Source: Avena insularis
Lineage: Eukaryota; Streptophyta; Magnoliopsida; Poales; Poaceae
NCBI GenBank assembly: GCA_023614405.1
Contig: CM042697.1
Location: 190,649,189-190,713,188 of the forward strand
Direction: 5' to 3'
DNA length: 64,000 bases
Part shown: piece by piece, positions 44,681 through 56,905 of the stretch
Position numbering within the stretch: position 1 is the stretch's first letter
Layout of the letters: each line of letters begins with the position of its first letter
Notes under the pieces: model-generated
Told to the model about the DNA's origin: nothing
The model's input: the letters and a program-made list of their open reading frames with translations, nothing else
Databases searched by the model: none
Program-made: the position numbers and the translations under genes

Positions 44681-45713
44681 TTCTCAGCCTTCATGGCAAG
44701 AACCGGTGTTGTGGATAGCATGCGCTTGCGGTCATGGAATGCGGCATCCGCCTGCGTAGTACAAGTGAACTTGTCCGTCTTCTTCATCAGCTGGTATAGT
44801 GGTAGTGCCTTCTCCCCAAGCCGGCTGACGAATCGACTAAGGGAAGACAAGCATCCGGTGAACTTCTGGATGCCGAGCAAGCTCTTAGGCGGATGCATCC
44901 TTTCCATGGCCGCGATCTTCTCCGGATTGGCCTCGATCCCTCGGCTCGACATGTGGAAGTCGGGGAGATATCCGGCTGGCATGCTTAACACACACTTCCC
45001 CGGGTTCAGCTTCATCTGGTACCGGTGGAGAATCGCGAACGTCTCGCCGAGGTCCTCTAGCAGGGTCTGCTTCTCCTTCGTCTTGATGACGACATCATCC
45101 ACGTACGCGTGCACATTCCAGCGGATCTGCGAGTGTAAGCATTTCTACATGCAACGCTTATAGGTAGCACCTACATTCTTCAGGACAAATGGCATGGTTA
45201 CATAGCAATAAGCCCCATATGTGGTGATGAACGATGCTTTCAGTTGATCAGCCGGATTCAGCTAGATATGATTATAGCCGGAATAACAATCAAAAAAGTA
45301 GAGCAGTTCGCAGACGACCGTAGAGTCAATCACTTGATCAATACGGGGCAAAGCGAATGGGTCTTTCAGGCAGGCCTTATTCAGGCTCGTGTAGTCGATA
45401 CACATGCGCCAAGTCTTGTTTTTCTTCAACACCAGGACTGGGTTGGCCAGCCATTCTGGGTGGTATACTTCCATGATGAAGCCGACTGCAATTAGCCGGG
45501 CGATCTCGTCGCCGATGACCTTCCTCTTGTCCTCTGTGAAGCGTTGGAGGGGCTGCTTGGCTGGCTTGGCGTCAGGCTGCACATGAAGCGAGTGCTCGGC
45601 AAACTCCCTCGGCACACCCGGCATGTCTTTGGGAGACCATGCAAAGATTTCCCAATTCTCACGGAGGAAGTCGACAAGCGCGCTTTCCAATTTGCTGTCC
45701 AAGCCGGCACCAA
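44581..45713 (-). pseudogene. Reverse transcriptase of the Tat-type element
   Basis: The frame starts in LESALVDFLRENWEIFAWSP and contains VLVLKKNKTWRMCIDYTSLN and ALPRIDQVIDSTV. The catalytic YVDD box is intact (45095-45106) within HAYVDDVVIKT. Stops interrupt it after YNHI and after YKRCM, both TAG, in places where CAG is likely ancestral. The palm and thumb region then runs open through FHMSSRGIEANPEKI and FTGCLSSLSRFVS. Confidence 0.88.
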
Positions 45714-45723
45714 TGGTGACGCA

Positions 45724-46372
45724 CTATGAGGGGTCAGCCGGGTCGAGGGGGATCTGCCTGGTGTCCTTGGACGGCTGGAACGCCATGTCCCCAGCCGGCT
45801 TCAAGCCAGCCATCACCTCTTGCTGCAGCATGGCAATGTTGCGCATCATCTCGCGCTTCTCTGCGGCGATGAGCAGGGCCTCCGCTATCTTCGCCCCTTC
45901 CTTCGCGCAAGCCATGGACCGTCTGAAGCAGCCGGCCATGGTGGTCACGCCATTCGGCCCTAGCAACTTCATCTTGAGGTATGCGTAGTGGGGTACCGGC
46001 ATGAACTTAGCAAGGGCAGGGCGCCCGAGTAGGACATGGTAGGTGCTGGCAAGGTTGACCACCTCGAACCAGATTGGCTCAAGCCGGAAGTTATCCTCCG
46101 AGCCGAATATGACATCCAGCCAGATCTTGCCCAATGGGTCTCACGGTGGCCCAGGCGCGACGCCGTGGAACACAGTGGTCGAGGGCTGCTGGTCTCACTC
46201 CCGGATGCCCAGCTTCTCCATGGAAGACCGGTAGAGCAGGATGAGGCTTCTCCCACCATCAACCAGCATGCACGAGAACCGGCAGGTGCGCACGTCGGAG
46301 ATGAGAAGAGGGTCTAGCACCATCATGTAGCCCCCGGGATTCGGGAGCAGATCCGGCTGATCGTCTTGTCTC
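45724..46372 (-). pseudogene. Aspartic protease region of the Tat-type element
   Basis: The active-site block is MLVDGGRSLILLYRSSM (Asp-Gly-Gly near 46252-46263), the form usual for this lineage rather than Asp-Ser-Gly. It is followed by FEVVNLASTYHVLLGRPALA, the second conserved protease block. A TGA after KLGIRE separates the two. The linker to reverse transcriptase ends LDPADPS-stop. Confidence 0.7.
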
Positions 46373-46374
46373 TA

Positions 46375-47965
46375 GGTGATGGGAGTCTCAGACCAGTTCA
46401 GGCGTAGGGGGACCGGGGGAATGACAACATTCACCTCCGAGGGGCGCTGCTTCCGGTCGCGGTTGTCAATGGGCTCGGCCTCGAAGATGTGGTAGTTCTC
46501 GTGCTGCTGAGGGTAGGCCCTGTTGCCGTGGTTGTTGCTGGCTTCCCTAGCCGATGGTGGGCGTCCGCCGGGAGGGGGTGGGTGGAGAGGAGGCAAGCCA
46601 TCCTTCTCCTTGATCTGCCGGGTCCAGCTGCACTGTCAAGTGGTGTGCGTAGCCAGCTTGAAGGCACCACTGTGGTACTTGCACGGCCCATCAAACATCT
46701 GATCGAAGGTGAAGGCGTTCTTCTGCCTCTTGTCATTGCCAGCCGGTGCGCCTTGCATCGTGTTGACTTGCCTCTAGTGGCAGCATGGGTTCTGCTGCTC
46801 AACCGGACGCTTGCCCTGGTAGCGGTTATCGCTGCTATGCTGCCTGGACGATCCGGCATCTCCACCTTGGCCGGCTTGCTTCTCTCGATCCATCTCGGTG
46901 GGAACCAGCCGTCCTTCCACGTTCACCCGGAGGGGCTTCTTCATTGCTGCGTCCGCGGTGGCGTACTGGTCTGTGGTGGTCATCAGTTCCGCCATGGTCA
47001 TGGGCTCGTCACACAGCAGCCGATGGCGCAGCATCGTGCCTTCTCGGCACCCTTCGATGAAGAAACTGATCGCCTGGTTCTCCACCACCCCTTTGCAGAA
47101 TTTGCGTAGCTCGGTCCAGCGGGCGAGATACTCGCGATTCGACTCGCGGTCTCCCTGGACACACAGAGACAGATCGCAGGGTCTACCCTGGCGCTTGTAA
47201 GTGCCGTTGAAGTTTCGGATGAAGACCTTCTCAAAGTCAGGCCAGGCGTTGATACTATTGGGCGCAAGGCTATTGAGCCACTTTCTCGCAGAGCCGGTCA
47301 GCATGAGGGGGGTGTAGCGAACCGCCACGCGCTTGTTGCCGTGGGCGATTCCGACTGCTGTGAAATAGTCGGTTATCCAGTCTTCCGGCTTCATGTTGCT
47401 GTCGTACTTGGGGTTGTCTCCTGGCAGGGATAATTTGTCGGGGAACGGCTCCTTCTAGATGCGCGGCCCGAATCACACTGGGCCGGTTGCGTCTTCATCT
47501 TCCATGAGGCGGGCTTCCATCAGGAGGTCGATTCGATCGAGCGCGTCCGGCTCAACCGGATTAGGCGCTCCCACCCGACCAGCGAAACGGGATGGGGGAG
47601 GGGGTGGAGGGTGGTTGTGGCTAGGCGGAGGTGGATGGCTCGTGGTGCCTTGGTCGCCACGGGGTTGGCTGCTGCCAGACTGGCGACGCTTGGAACGCCG
47701 GGGGTGCTGGCGTGGAGACGTGGAGTACTCAGCCTGGCGAGGGCCTCCATGGCTGCTTCCACCCGGACGGTTCCTTCTGGAGCCGGCTCCTGCCTCGTAC
47801 GCGATCCGAGCGGCCTTGGCCTGCTCGTCAGCCACGCGCAGCAGGTGCTGCAACCGCTAAAACTGCCGCAGCTTTTCCTCCCCCTCCAGGTGAGGTAAAT
47901 CTTCCGCGACGGCTCGCGCCGCCCGGACATTATTGACCGCGGTGTCATACACGGGCGGTGGGAAG
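46375..47965 (-). pseudogene. gag of the Tat-type element, C-terminal two thirds
   Basis: Reading starts at the copia insertion point in FPPPVYDTAVNNVRAA. It continues with a basic, Pro-rich region and the capsid-like block MKPEDWITDYFTAVGIAHGN, then LMLTGSARKWLNSLA and CDLSLCVQGDRESNREYLA, which is open for 206 codons (46774-47394). A Cys/His cluster (GPCKYHSGAFKLATHTT, then QC) may be the nucleocapsid. Stops are TAG or TGA. It joins in frame to the N-terminal part at 56254-56863 across the copia element. Confidence 0.85.
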
Positions 47966-49620
47966 TGAAGGGAATAAGACCTGAGAGGCAATAATAAAGT
48001 GTTTATTATGTGTATTCCAAGTATATGATAGATGTTTATTTTGCATGCTATAATTGTATTAATACGGAAACGTTAATACATGTGTGTTTAATAAACAAAC
48101 AGAAAGTTCCTAGTTATGCCTCTCTCATAAACTAGCTTGTTGATTAACAAGATGATCAAGGTGTCCTGATCATGGACATTGGATGTTGTTAATAACGGGA
48201 TCACAACATTAGTGTATGGTGTGATGAACATTCATCCGAAGTATAGCATTACGATCAAAGTCATTGAGTTTATATTGCTATAACAACTTACGAAGTGATC
48301 CTAATCCTTAGACCATGAGATCATGTCAATCACTAACACCGGAAGAGTTTCTTGATAACATCAAACATCACACTGTAACAGGGGGATTATAAAGATGGAT
48401 TCAGAACTAATAAAGTGTTATGTTGAGGCTCATGGATCGAGAGTGGAATTTGTTCATCCCGATGACGGATAGATATACTCTGGGCCCTCTCGGTGATATC
48501 ACATTGATTAGCTTGCAAGCAAGTGATTTGATCACTAGAATGTTATATCACAGGAACGAGAAAAGAGTGCATGTCGGTAACGAGATCAAACTAGGTATGG
48601 AGATACCTATGATTGAATCTCGGACATGTAATATATCATGAAACAAAGGGATTAAGATACTAGCGTAAAAGGTTCCGACGATCACAAGAAAGTCATCGTT
48701 GAATGTGTGGGAGTCAGTATGGGTCTCCAGATCCCGCTTCTGATTATTGATCCGAGAGGGGTCTCGATCATGTCCGCATTATTCACGAACCGTAGGGTGA
48801 CACACTTAAGAGACACCTACATCCAATTGGAGCAAAAGTTTCATGCCGAAAGAATGAACAAGCGCAGGAATTTATTTCACTAGATACCGAAACAGGTTTT
48901 CGGGTGAAATTGCATAAAGTGGTTATGCATGTGAAATGGAATTCTAGCAAGGGGTTATTTGTGAATGTTTGTCATTAAAGTAATTGACAAAATTCTGAAT
49001 AAAATAAAAGAGTTTTATTTAATGAGAGTTTGCATTAAATTTGGTGGAAATTTAATGCGAATTTGAGTGGACTTTTGAGTGGAGGAAATTTAAAGGGCAT
49101 TTTGTGAGTGGAGTGTCCACCCACATGAATGAAGGAGGGGAGGGGGCAGCCCCCATGGCCGGCGGCCACCCCCTTGGGTGCCCCCCCTCCTCCTATAAAA
49201 GGAGCCCCCCTCCTCACTTGTCTCTCACACCTCCTCGTGAAGGATCTCTCTCCCCCTCTAGAATTTATTCCCCATGGTCTCGGACTAGCGAGATACATGT
49301 TCCCGGTGGCTATTCGGCAAGAAAGAGTTGTGCTTCCGCTGCATCGCTGGAGCGAGGAGGCGGAGGTTGCTCGGTGCCTCGAACGTGTGTGCGAGCACGG
49401 ATGCGCTGCTGATTTGCGTCGCTAGGACTTCCTCTCGATCTTGAGATCAGCAAGAGATCGTCTACATCAACCACGAGTTGAACTCGTTAAGATTTGTCGG
49501 TCTTCAAGGGTATGTTCTCTACGGATATACATCCGCCCGTTGTTTGTATCTAGTAGATAGATCTTGGTACATAGTTCCCATCGTAGGAAAATTTTTGTTT
49601 TCTATGCTGCGAACCCTACA
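47966..49620 (+). repeat. 5' LTR of the copia element, 1655 bp
   Basis: It ends CTGCGAACCCTACA one base before the primer site. A TATA box (TATAAAAG, 49194-49201) follows a C-rich stretch. Small open frames around 49035-49425 recur in the 3' LTR and have no protein motif. Confidence 0.9.
49194..49201 (+). promoter_or_regulatory. TATA box of the copia 5' LTR
   Basis: TATAAAAG after a CT-rich stretch; the 3' LTR copy is at 55827-55834. Transcription would start about 30 nt downstream. Confidence 0.75.
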
Positions 49621-49621
49621 G

Positions 49622-49633
49622 TGGTATCAGAGC
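49622..49633 (+). other. Primer binding site of the copia element
   Basis: TGGTATCAGAGC lies 1 nt after the LTR and is complementary to initiator tRNA-Met. Confidence 0.9.
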
Positions 49634-50661
49634 CGGATCTATGCATAGATACTTTACACGGGTAGTACACATATGAGTATGTGGGCGATGATGATCATTT
49701 TGTTGCTCCTTTGTTGTAATTTTGGATATTGGTGGCATAGTGGGATGAAGAGGCCCGGACAAACTTTACATGTCCTCGCACATGAGACCTGTTCCACGCT
49801 TGACATGCAACTAGTTTGCATAAGTGGCTAGCGGGTGTCCTCTCTCCTACTATAGTCAATATCTATTTTGCAAGTTGTTGTCAACAATTTTATTATCCTC
49901 GCTAGGTTCATGTTCGTAGGTAAGAACGGTTCTATCTCGAAGCCCTAAGCCACGTAAAACTTGCAATGGATAAATTAGAGGCGCCTAGTTTAGATTGTTG
50001 CGGGCTAGTGTTATGATATGGTAGTGTTGTAAGTAGAAGTATGAGATGATACTCTTACAACAAACATAGCGTAAAATCCATAGACCTTGGATTTACACAT
50101 AGGTATGATAGTGATCATACCACGATGCACATGATAGAGATCATCTGCGGGAACCATATCATTTCACTAATAAACATATGATGTTTGATAGCATCTTATA
50201 TTGCTTGTTTAGCGCTTTGTTAGCATAATAAGATGATCCCTCATTTAAATATCAAGATAAGAATGTGTTCTTCCTTTAGTATGCACCGATTATGTTTTGT
50301 CGCCCAAGACATCACGTGATGATCGGGTGTTCTTGGATCCACGACCATATTTCGGTGTAAAACAGCCATACACACGCCAATACTAAGGTTCTAACTTGGC
50401 GAGCCTAGCATGTACGCATGGCCTCTAACACGGACCTAAAGGTTAAGCATGAGTCATATAGTTGATATGATGCCCATTTGATGCTCGCTTTGAAGCTATA
50501 CCGACTCACGTGATGATCGGACTTGGTGTAGTGGATTTGGTTCATGTAATCACCAAAAAGGCACGAGGGATGTCTTTTTGAGTGGGAGTTCATTCGTAAT
50601 ATGGATTAGTTGAAATATATCTATCATACACTTAGTCTAAACTTTACTAATTCTGTTGTAG
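49634..50661 (+). other. Copia leader, non-coding
   Basis: About 1 kb without coding sequence between primer site and gag, as usual for this group. It ends TTCTGTTGTAG directly before the gag ATG, again an acceptor-like AG. Confidence 0.6.
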
Positions 50662-51490
50662 ATGGCACCACCTGCTTTTAATTTCAATGTGTTCATGGAG
50701 AAAGAGAAACTAGCAACGAACGGTAGAAACTTTACCGAATGGGCCATGAATTTGAGGATTCTCCTCTCTGCTGCACAAAAGCAATACGTGCTAGAAGCGC
50801 CGTTAGGCCCCCCACCTTTTGATGATGCCCCTGACGAGGAGAAGAATGTCTATCAGACTCGTCAGGAGGACCACAACTTAGTTCATTGCGCATATTGTAT
50901 GGGCTAGAGCCGAACTTCAAAGCGCTTTCAAAACGGCAATGCATTTGATACAATGGGTGAGTTGAAAATGATTTTCGACACACATGTCAGAGAGAGCTAC
51001 AACGCTGAAAAGTTCTTTAGTCAGATGATGGAAGAGCACAGCTCGGTTAGTGAGCCTGTACTCAAGATGTCGGGTTACGCCGATAAGCTTGTGTCCTTGG
51101 GAATATCGATTCCCATTGACTTAGGCATCCATCGTGTTCTGCAGTCTCTGCCACCTAGCTATAAGAGCTTCGTGATGAACTATAATATGCAAGGCATGAA
51201 GAAGTCTTCCCGAGCTTCACAATGCTTAAAACTGCAGAAGTGGAGATCAAAAAGGAACATCAAGTGTTGATGATCAATAGGAACACTGGTTTCAAGAAAG
51301 ACAAGAAGGGAAAACGGAAGGGAAGTAAGGGCGGCAAGCCTGTTGCCGCGCCTGAAAAGAAACCCCAAGTTGGACCTAAGTCTGATTCCGAGTGCTACTA
51401 TTGTAAGGGGACTAGCCACTGGAAGAGCAACTGCCCCAAGTATCTGGCAGACAAGAAGGCCGGCAAGGCAAACAAAGGTATATATGATAT
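50662..51490 (+). pseudogene. gag of the copia element
   Basis: The first frame starts MAPPAFNFNVFMEKEKL and has the WAMNLRILLSAA block, ending at a TAG after 81 codons. The next part (YNAEKFFSQMMEEHSSVSEP, LPPSYKSFVMNY) is in another frame from 50953, and a further shift near 51215 leads into the basic region and zinc knuckle. The knuckle CYYCKGTSHWKSNC (51393-51434) keeps all four zinc ligands. At least two frameshifts and one stop disable it. Confidence 0.85.
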
Positions 51491-52480
51491 ACATGTTATT
51501 GATGTGTACTTGACTAGTGCTCGCAGTATCTCCTGGGTATTTGATACCGGTTCAGTTGCTAATATTTGTAACTCGAATCAGGGGCTACGGAACAAGCGGC
51601 CGCTAGCAAGGGGTGAGGTCAAGATGCGTGTCGGCAATGGATCAAGCGTTGATGTGATCATCGTCGGAACGCTGCCTCTCCACTTGCCGTCGGGATTAGT
51701 TATAAACTTGAATAAATGTTATCTAGTGCCTGCACTGAGCATGAACATTGTATCTACATCGTGTTTGATGCGAAGTGGTTATTCATTTAAATCCGAGAAC
51801 AATGGTTGTTCCATTTATATGAATGAAATCTTTTATGGTCATGCACCGATGATGAATGGTTTATTTCTATTAGATCTCGATGATAATGTTACACATATTC
51901 ATAATGTTGATGCTAAAAGGATTAAACTTAATGATGATATATCCGCATATATGTGGCACTGCCGTCTAGGTCATATTGGCGTTAAACGCATGAAGAAGCT
52001 CCATTTGGATGGACTTTTGGAATCACTTGATTATGAATCATTTGATACATGTGAGCCATGCCTTATGGGCAAGATGACTAGAATGCCGTTTTCCGGTTCA
52101 ATGGAACGGGCAACAGATTTATTGGAAATCATACATTCTGATGTGTGTGGTCCAATGAGTGTGTCGGCGCGAGGTGGATATCGTTATTTTGTTACTTTCA
52201 CGGATGATTTGAGTAGATACGGTTATATCTACTTGATGAAACACAAGTCTGAAACCTTTGAAAAGTTCAAGGAATTTCAGAATGAAGTGGAGAATCATCG
52301 TAATAGAAAGATCAAATTTCTACGGTCCGACCGTGGAGGTGAGTATCTAAGTTACGAGTTTAGCACTCACATGAAAGAGTGTGGAATTGTTTCACAACTC
52401 ACACCTGCCTAACACCACAATAAATGGTGTGCCTGAACGTCAGAATCGCATTTAATTAGATATGGTTCAATCTATGATGT
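51491..52480 (+). pseudogene. Protease and integrase of the copia element
   Basis: Open from 51222 through 52412 (396 codons together with the gag end). Protease has WVFDTGSVANIC (Asp-Thr-Gly at 51543-51551). The pre-integrase zinc region is WHCRLGHIGVKRMKKL, then CEPCLMGKMTR. The integrase core has IHSDVCGPMS and LRSDRGGEYLS. The third catalytic block (NGVPERQNR) is present at about 52427-52450, but after a TAA at 52410 and a frameshift. The order protease-integrase before reverse transcriptase defines a copia element. Confidence 0.88.
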
Positions 52481-53860
52481 CTCCGACGGACTTGCCGCTG
52501 TCATTTTGGGGTTATGCACTAGAAACCGCTGCATTCACTTTAAATCGGGCACCATCTAAACCGCTGAAAAGACACCAGATGAATTGTGGTTTGGTAACAA
52601 ACCTAAGCTGTCATTTCTTAAAGTTTGGGGATGCGATGTTTATGTGAAGAAACTTCAACCGAATAAACTCGAACCCAAAGCGGAAAAATGCGCCTTCATA
52701 GGATACCCTAAAGAAACTATTGGGTATTCCTTCTATCACAGATCCGAGGGCAAGGTTTTTGTTGTTAAGAATGGATCCTTTCTAGAGAAAGAGTTTCTCG
52801 CGAAAGGTGTGAGTAGTCGGAAGGTAGAACTCAAAGAGGTTGTGGAACCTTCTTCAAAGTATGGCGAGTAGCGCAGCCGAAGTTGTTCCGGAGTTGGCTC
52901 CACCTGTTGAAGAGGGAACTAATGATAATGATCATGAAACTCGAAAGAGAGTACTACCAACCTCGCAGTCAAACAGACGCTGCAGCCCCGAGCTATACGG
53001 AAATCCTGTCATGAATTTCATGGTTGATGAAAATGATGACCCCGCGACGTATGAAGAAGCGATGATGAGCCCGGATTCCAACAAATGGTTAGAAGCCATG
53101 AACCGAGATGGAATCCATGTATGAAAATCAAGTTTGGAACTTGGTGGATTACCTCACGACCGAAAGGCCGTGGAGAACAAATGGATTTTCAAAAGGAAAA
53201 CTGATGTCGATGGTAATGTGACCGTTTATATAAGCTCGACTTGTCGCAAAGGGGTTTCGACAAATTCAAGGAGTTGACTACGATGAGACATTCTCTCCGT
53301 AGCGATGCTAAAGTCGCTTAGGATTATGTTAGCAATTGCTGCATATTTCGATTATGAGATATGGCGATGGATGTCAAAACCGCTTTCTCAATGGTAATAT
53401 TGAAGAAGAGTTGTATATGATACAACCAAAGGGTTTTGTCGATCCTAAGGATGCTAACAAGGTGTGCAAGCTTCAGCGATCCATCTATGGATTGAAGCAA
53501 GCATCACGGTTGGAATCTCCGCTTTGATGAGGTGATCAAAGAGTTTGGATTTGTCCAAACTTATGGAGAAGCTTGTATTTACAAGAAAGTGAGTGGAGCA
53601 ATGTGGCATTTCTGATATTATATGTGGATGACATATTATTGATCGGAAATGATATAGATCTTTTAAATGTTGTTAAAAGTTATCTAAATAGCAAATTTTC
53701 AATGAAGGACCTAGGTGAAGGCCATACATATTAGGCATAAAGATCTATAGAGATAGATCTAGGCGCCTAATAGGGCTATCGCAGTACATACCTTGATAAG
53801 ATTTTAAAGAAGTTTAAATGGACGAAAATAAGAAGGGTTCTTACCTATGTTGCAAGGCAA
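52481..53860 (+). pseudogene. Integrase tail and reverse transcriptase of the copia element
   Basis: Fragments in alternating frames include FLKVWGCDVYVKKLQPNKLE, FMVDENDDPATYEEAM, NIEEELYMIQPKGFVDP and KVCKLQRSIYGLKQASR. The catalytic YVDD box is intact at 53621-53632. At least five frame changes separate these blocks, so no long protein can be made. Confidence 0.82.
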
Positions 53861-54585
53861 GACATTGAGTAAGACTCAAAGTCCGCTTTGGTGGAAGAAA
53901 GAGAGATAATGGACAAAGTCCCTATGCTTCAGCCATAGGCTCTATAATGTACGCCATGCTATGTACAAGACCGGATGTGGCACATGCTATTAGTTTGACT
54001 AGTAGGTACCAATCGGATCCGTGTTCGAACACCGGATAGCGGTCAAGAATATCCTTAAGTACTTACGAAGAACTAAGGATATGTTTCTTGTATACGGAGG
54101 TGAAGAAGAGCTCACGCTAAGTGTTATGTCGACGCTTAGCTTTGACACGATCCGGATGACTCTAAGTCTCAATCCGGATACGTATTTCTCATGAAATGGC
54201 GGAGCTGTTAGTTGGAGGAGCTCCAAACAACCTGTGGTAGCGGGATCAACAACGGAGGTCGAATATGTTGCTCTTGAGCTGCTCAGAAGCAGCTTGATGA
54301 AGGAGTTCATATCCGAACTAGGAGTGGTGGCAAACGCTTGGACCCAATGGTGATCTATTGTGACAACAATGGTGCCATTGCCAATGCTAAAGAGCCAAGG
54401 TCTCACAAGCATTCCAAGCATATTGTTGCCGGTTTCACTCCATCCGCGAGCATGTCAAGGATGGAGATATAAAGATTTAGAAGTACATACGGATCTCAAT
54501 GTAGCAGATCCGTTGACTAAAACTCTCCCTAGAGCAAAACATGATCAACACCGTAACTCAATGGGTGTTAGATTTATCACCATGT
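53861..54585 (+). pseudogene. RNase H of the copia element
   Basis: Recognisable pieces are CTRPDVAHAISLTSRYQSDP, YCDNNGAIANAKEPRSHKHS and VADPLTKTLPRAKHDQHRN, in at least two frames with stops between. They correspond to the C-terminal RNase H of copia polyproteins. Confidence 0.75.
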
Positions 54586-54608
54586 AACTAGATTATTGTC
54601 TCTAGTGC

Positions 54609-54618
54609 AAGTGGGAGA
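54609..54618 (+). other. Polypurine tract of the copia element
   Basis: AAGTGGGAGA directly precedes the 3' LTR. Confidence 0.8.
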
Positions 54619-56248
54619 TCAAGGAATATGCCCCGAGAGGCAATAATAAAGTGTTTATTATGTGTATTCCAAGTATATGATAGATGTTTATTTTGCATGC
54701 TATAATTGTATTAATACGGAAACGTTAATACATGTGTTTAATAAACAAACAGAAAGTTCCTAGTTATGCCTCTCTCATAAACTAGCTCGTTGATTAACAA
54801 GATGATCAAGGTTTCCTGATCATGGACATTGGATGTTGTTAATAACGGGATCACAACATTAGTGTAATGGTGTGATGAACATTTATACGAAGTATAGAAT
54901 TACGATCAAAGTCATTGAGTTTATATTGCTATAACAACTTACGGTGATCCTAATCCTTAGACCATGAGATCATGTCAATCACTAACACCTAAGAGTTTCT
55001 TGATAACATCAAACGTCACACCGTAATGTGGTGGTTATAAAGATGGATTCAGAACTAATAAAGTGTTCTGCTGAGGCTCATGGATCGAGAGTGGAATTTG
55101 TTCATCCCGATGACGGATAGATATACTGGCCCTCTCGGTGATATCACATTGATTAGCTTGCAAGCAAGTGATTTGATCACTAGAATGTTATATCACCGGA
55201 ACGAGAAAAAAGTGCATGTCGGTAACGAGATCAAACTAGGTATGGAGATACCGATGATCGAATCTCGGACATGTAATATATCGTGAAACAAAGGGATTAA
55301 GATACTAGCATAAAAGGTTCCGACGATCACAAGAAAGTCATCGTTGAATGTGTGGAGTCGATGGGTCTCCAGATCCCGCTTCTGATTATTGATCCGAGAG
55401 GGGTCTCGATCATGTCCGCATTATTCACGAACCGTAGGGTGACACACTTAAGAGACACCGACATCCAATTGGAGCAAAAGTTTCATGCCGAAAGAATGAA
55501 CAAGCGCAGGAATTTATTTCACTAGATACCAAACAGGTTTTCGGTGAAATTGCATAAAGTGGTTATGCATGTGAAATCGAATTCTAGCAAGGTGTTATTT
55601 GTGAATGTTTGTCATTAAAGTAATTGACAAAATTCTGAATAAAATAAAAGAGTTTTATTTAATGAGAGTTTGCATTAAATTTGGTGGAAATTTAATGGGA
55701 ATTTGAGTGGACTTTTGAGTGGAGGAAATTTAAAGGGCATTTTGTGAGTGGAGTGTCCACCCACATGAATGAAGGAGGGAGGGGCAGCCCATGGCAAAGT
55801 GCCACCCCTTGGGTGCCCCCTCCTCCTATAAAAGGAGCCCCTCCTCACTTGTCTCTCACACCTCCTCGTGAAGGATCTCTCTCCCTCTAGAATTTATTCC
55901 CATGGTCTCGGACTAGCGAGATACATGTTCTTGGTTACTATTCGGCAAGAAAGAGTTGTGCTTCCGCTGCATCGCTGGAGCGAGGAGGCGGAGGTTGCTC
56001 GGTGCCTCGAACGTGTGTGCGAGCACGGATGCGCTGCTGATTTGCGGCGCTAGGACTTCCTCTCGATCTTGAGATCAGCAAGAGATCGTCTACATCAACC
56101 ACGAGTTGAACTCGTTAAGATTTGTCGGTCTTCAAGGGTATGTTATCTACGGATATACATCCGCCCGTTGTTTGTATCTAGTAGATAGATCTTGGTACAT
56201 AGTTCCCATCGTAGGAAAATTTTTGTTTTCTATGCTGCGAACCCTACA
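54619..56248 (+). repeat. 3' LTR of the copia element, 1630 bp
   Basis: It aligns end to end with the 5' LTR, with small indels (several G/C-run length changes near 55785-55830). It starts TCAAGGAATATGCC and ends CGAACCCTACA, directly followed by GGAAG. Confidence 0.9.
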
Positions 56249-56253
56249 GGAAG

Positions 56254-56863
56254 TATGTGTGAGGACCCGGCTTGACATATTGCTCGAAACGGGCACCCAG
56301 CTCTCCCCCGCGACGCTGCATGGAGCCCAGCCGGCTAGGATCTTGATTAGCCAGGGTGAGGCCATGGGCGCGGTGGTACTCGCGGATGTTGCTCTCCATC
56401 TAGTACTTGGTAGAGGCTAAGCCCTGAGATTTTTGAAGCAAATGCTCTCGCGTCGCCTCGATCTTGGTCATCGCCTTTTCCAGGTTCTCTCCGAGATCAA
56501 CTGGCTTGAGGAGCTCCTTAATGACTTCTTCCACCACGCCCTTCTCGCGTAGTGGATTGGACGTGCCGCCTAGGTCTCTATGGAGCCATCAATCATCACC
56601 TCCACGCTATGGGGCGTGGCGAGCGCGCTTCCGGCTGCGGGGAGCGACTCGGCAAAGGAGACGATCTCCCGAGGGAAATCTTCCGGCACGATGGCGACAT
56701 AGATGGGCAGGTCGCTGAACAGCAGGACGGAGCCGCCTTCCGGGAAACTGGAGCCGACGAAGCAGCGAGTGTTGTCGATGACACAGTCGAATTTGCCTAG
56801 CGTGAGCACGAGGCCAGAATCCACGCGCTCACTGGACGAAGTATGGGGTCCCATGCGGAACAT
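56254..56863 (-). pseudogene. gag of the Tat-type element, N-terminal third
   Basis: A minus frame opens at 56863 (MFRMGPHTSSSERVDSG) about 40 nt inside the primer site and runs 98 codons. It stops one codon after MIDGSIET. One base shift reopens it as NPLREKGVVEEVIKELL, then KIEATREHLLQKSQ and REYHRAHGLTLANQDP, a block I recognise from grass gypsy gags. It ends at the copia insertion in HTYF. One TAG follows LASTKY. Start choice is by position only. Confidence 0.75.
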
Positions 56864-56886
56864 CACTCCGGTCGCCGCCAACTTTA

Positions 56887-56903
56887 CCCCACGGTGGGCG
56901 CCA
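56887..56903 (-). other. Primer binding site of the Tat-type element
   Basis: On the minus strand TGGCGCCCACCGTGGGG lies 2 nt after the 5' LTR. It appears complementary to the 3' end of plant tRNA-Lys, the remembered primer for related grass elements. Confidence 0.75.
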
Positions 56904-56905
56904 AC

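Larger units (their letters stand above)
47966..56248 (+). mobile_element. Ty1/copia element (BARE/Angela-like), 8.3 kb, inside the Tat gag
   Basis: Plus-strand element bounded by the perfect duplication GGAAG (47961-47965 and 56249-56253). It has LTRs of 1655 and 1630 bp, a tRNA-Met primer site, and gag, protease, integrase, reverse transcriptase and RNase H in copia order. The LTR body (GAGGCAATAATAAAG, GGACATTGGATG, ending GAACCCTACA) resembles the BARE-1/Angela/WIS group of Triticeae. LTR starts have decayed from TG to TGAAG and TCAAG. The polyprotein is broken by many frameshifts and stops. Confidence 0.93.

Noticed and set aside
49035..49425. Frames of 87-102 codons in the copia LTR
   Set aside because: Located across TATA box and leader and mirrored with frameshifts in the 3' LTR at 55868.
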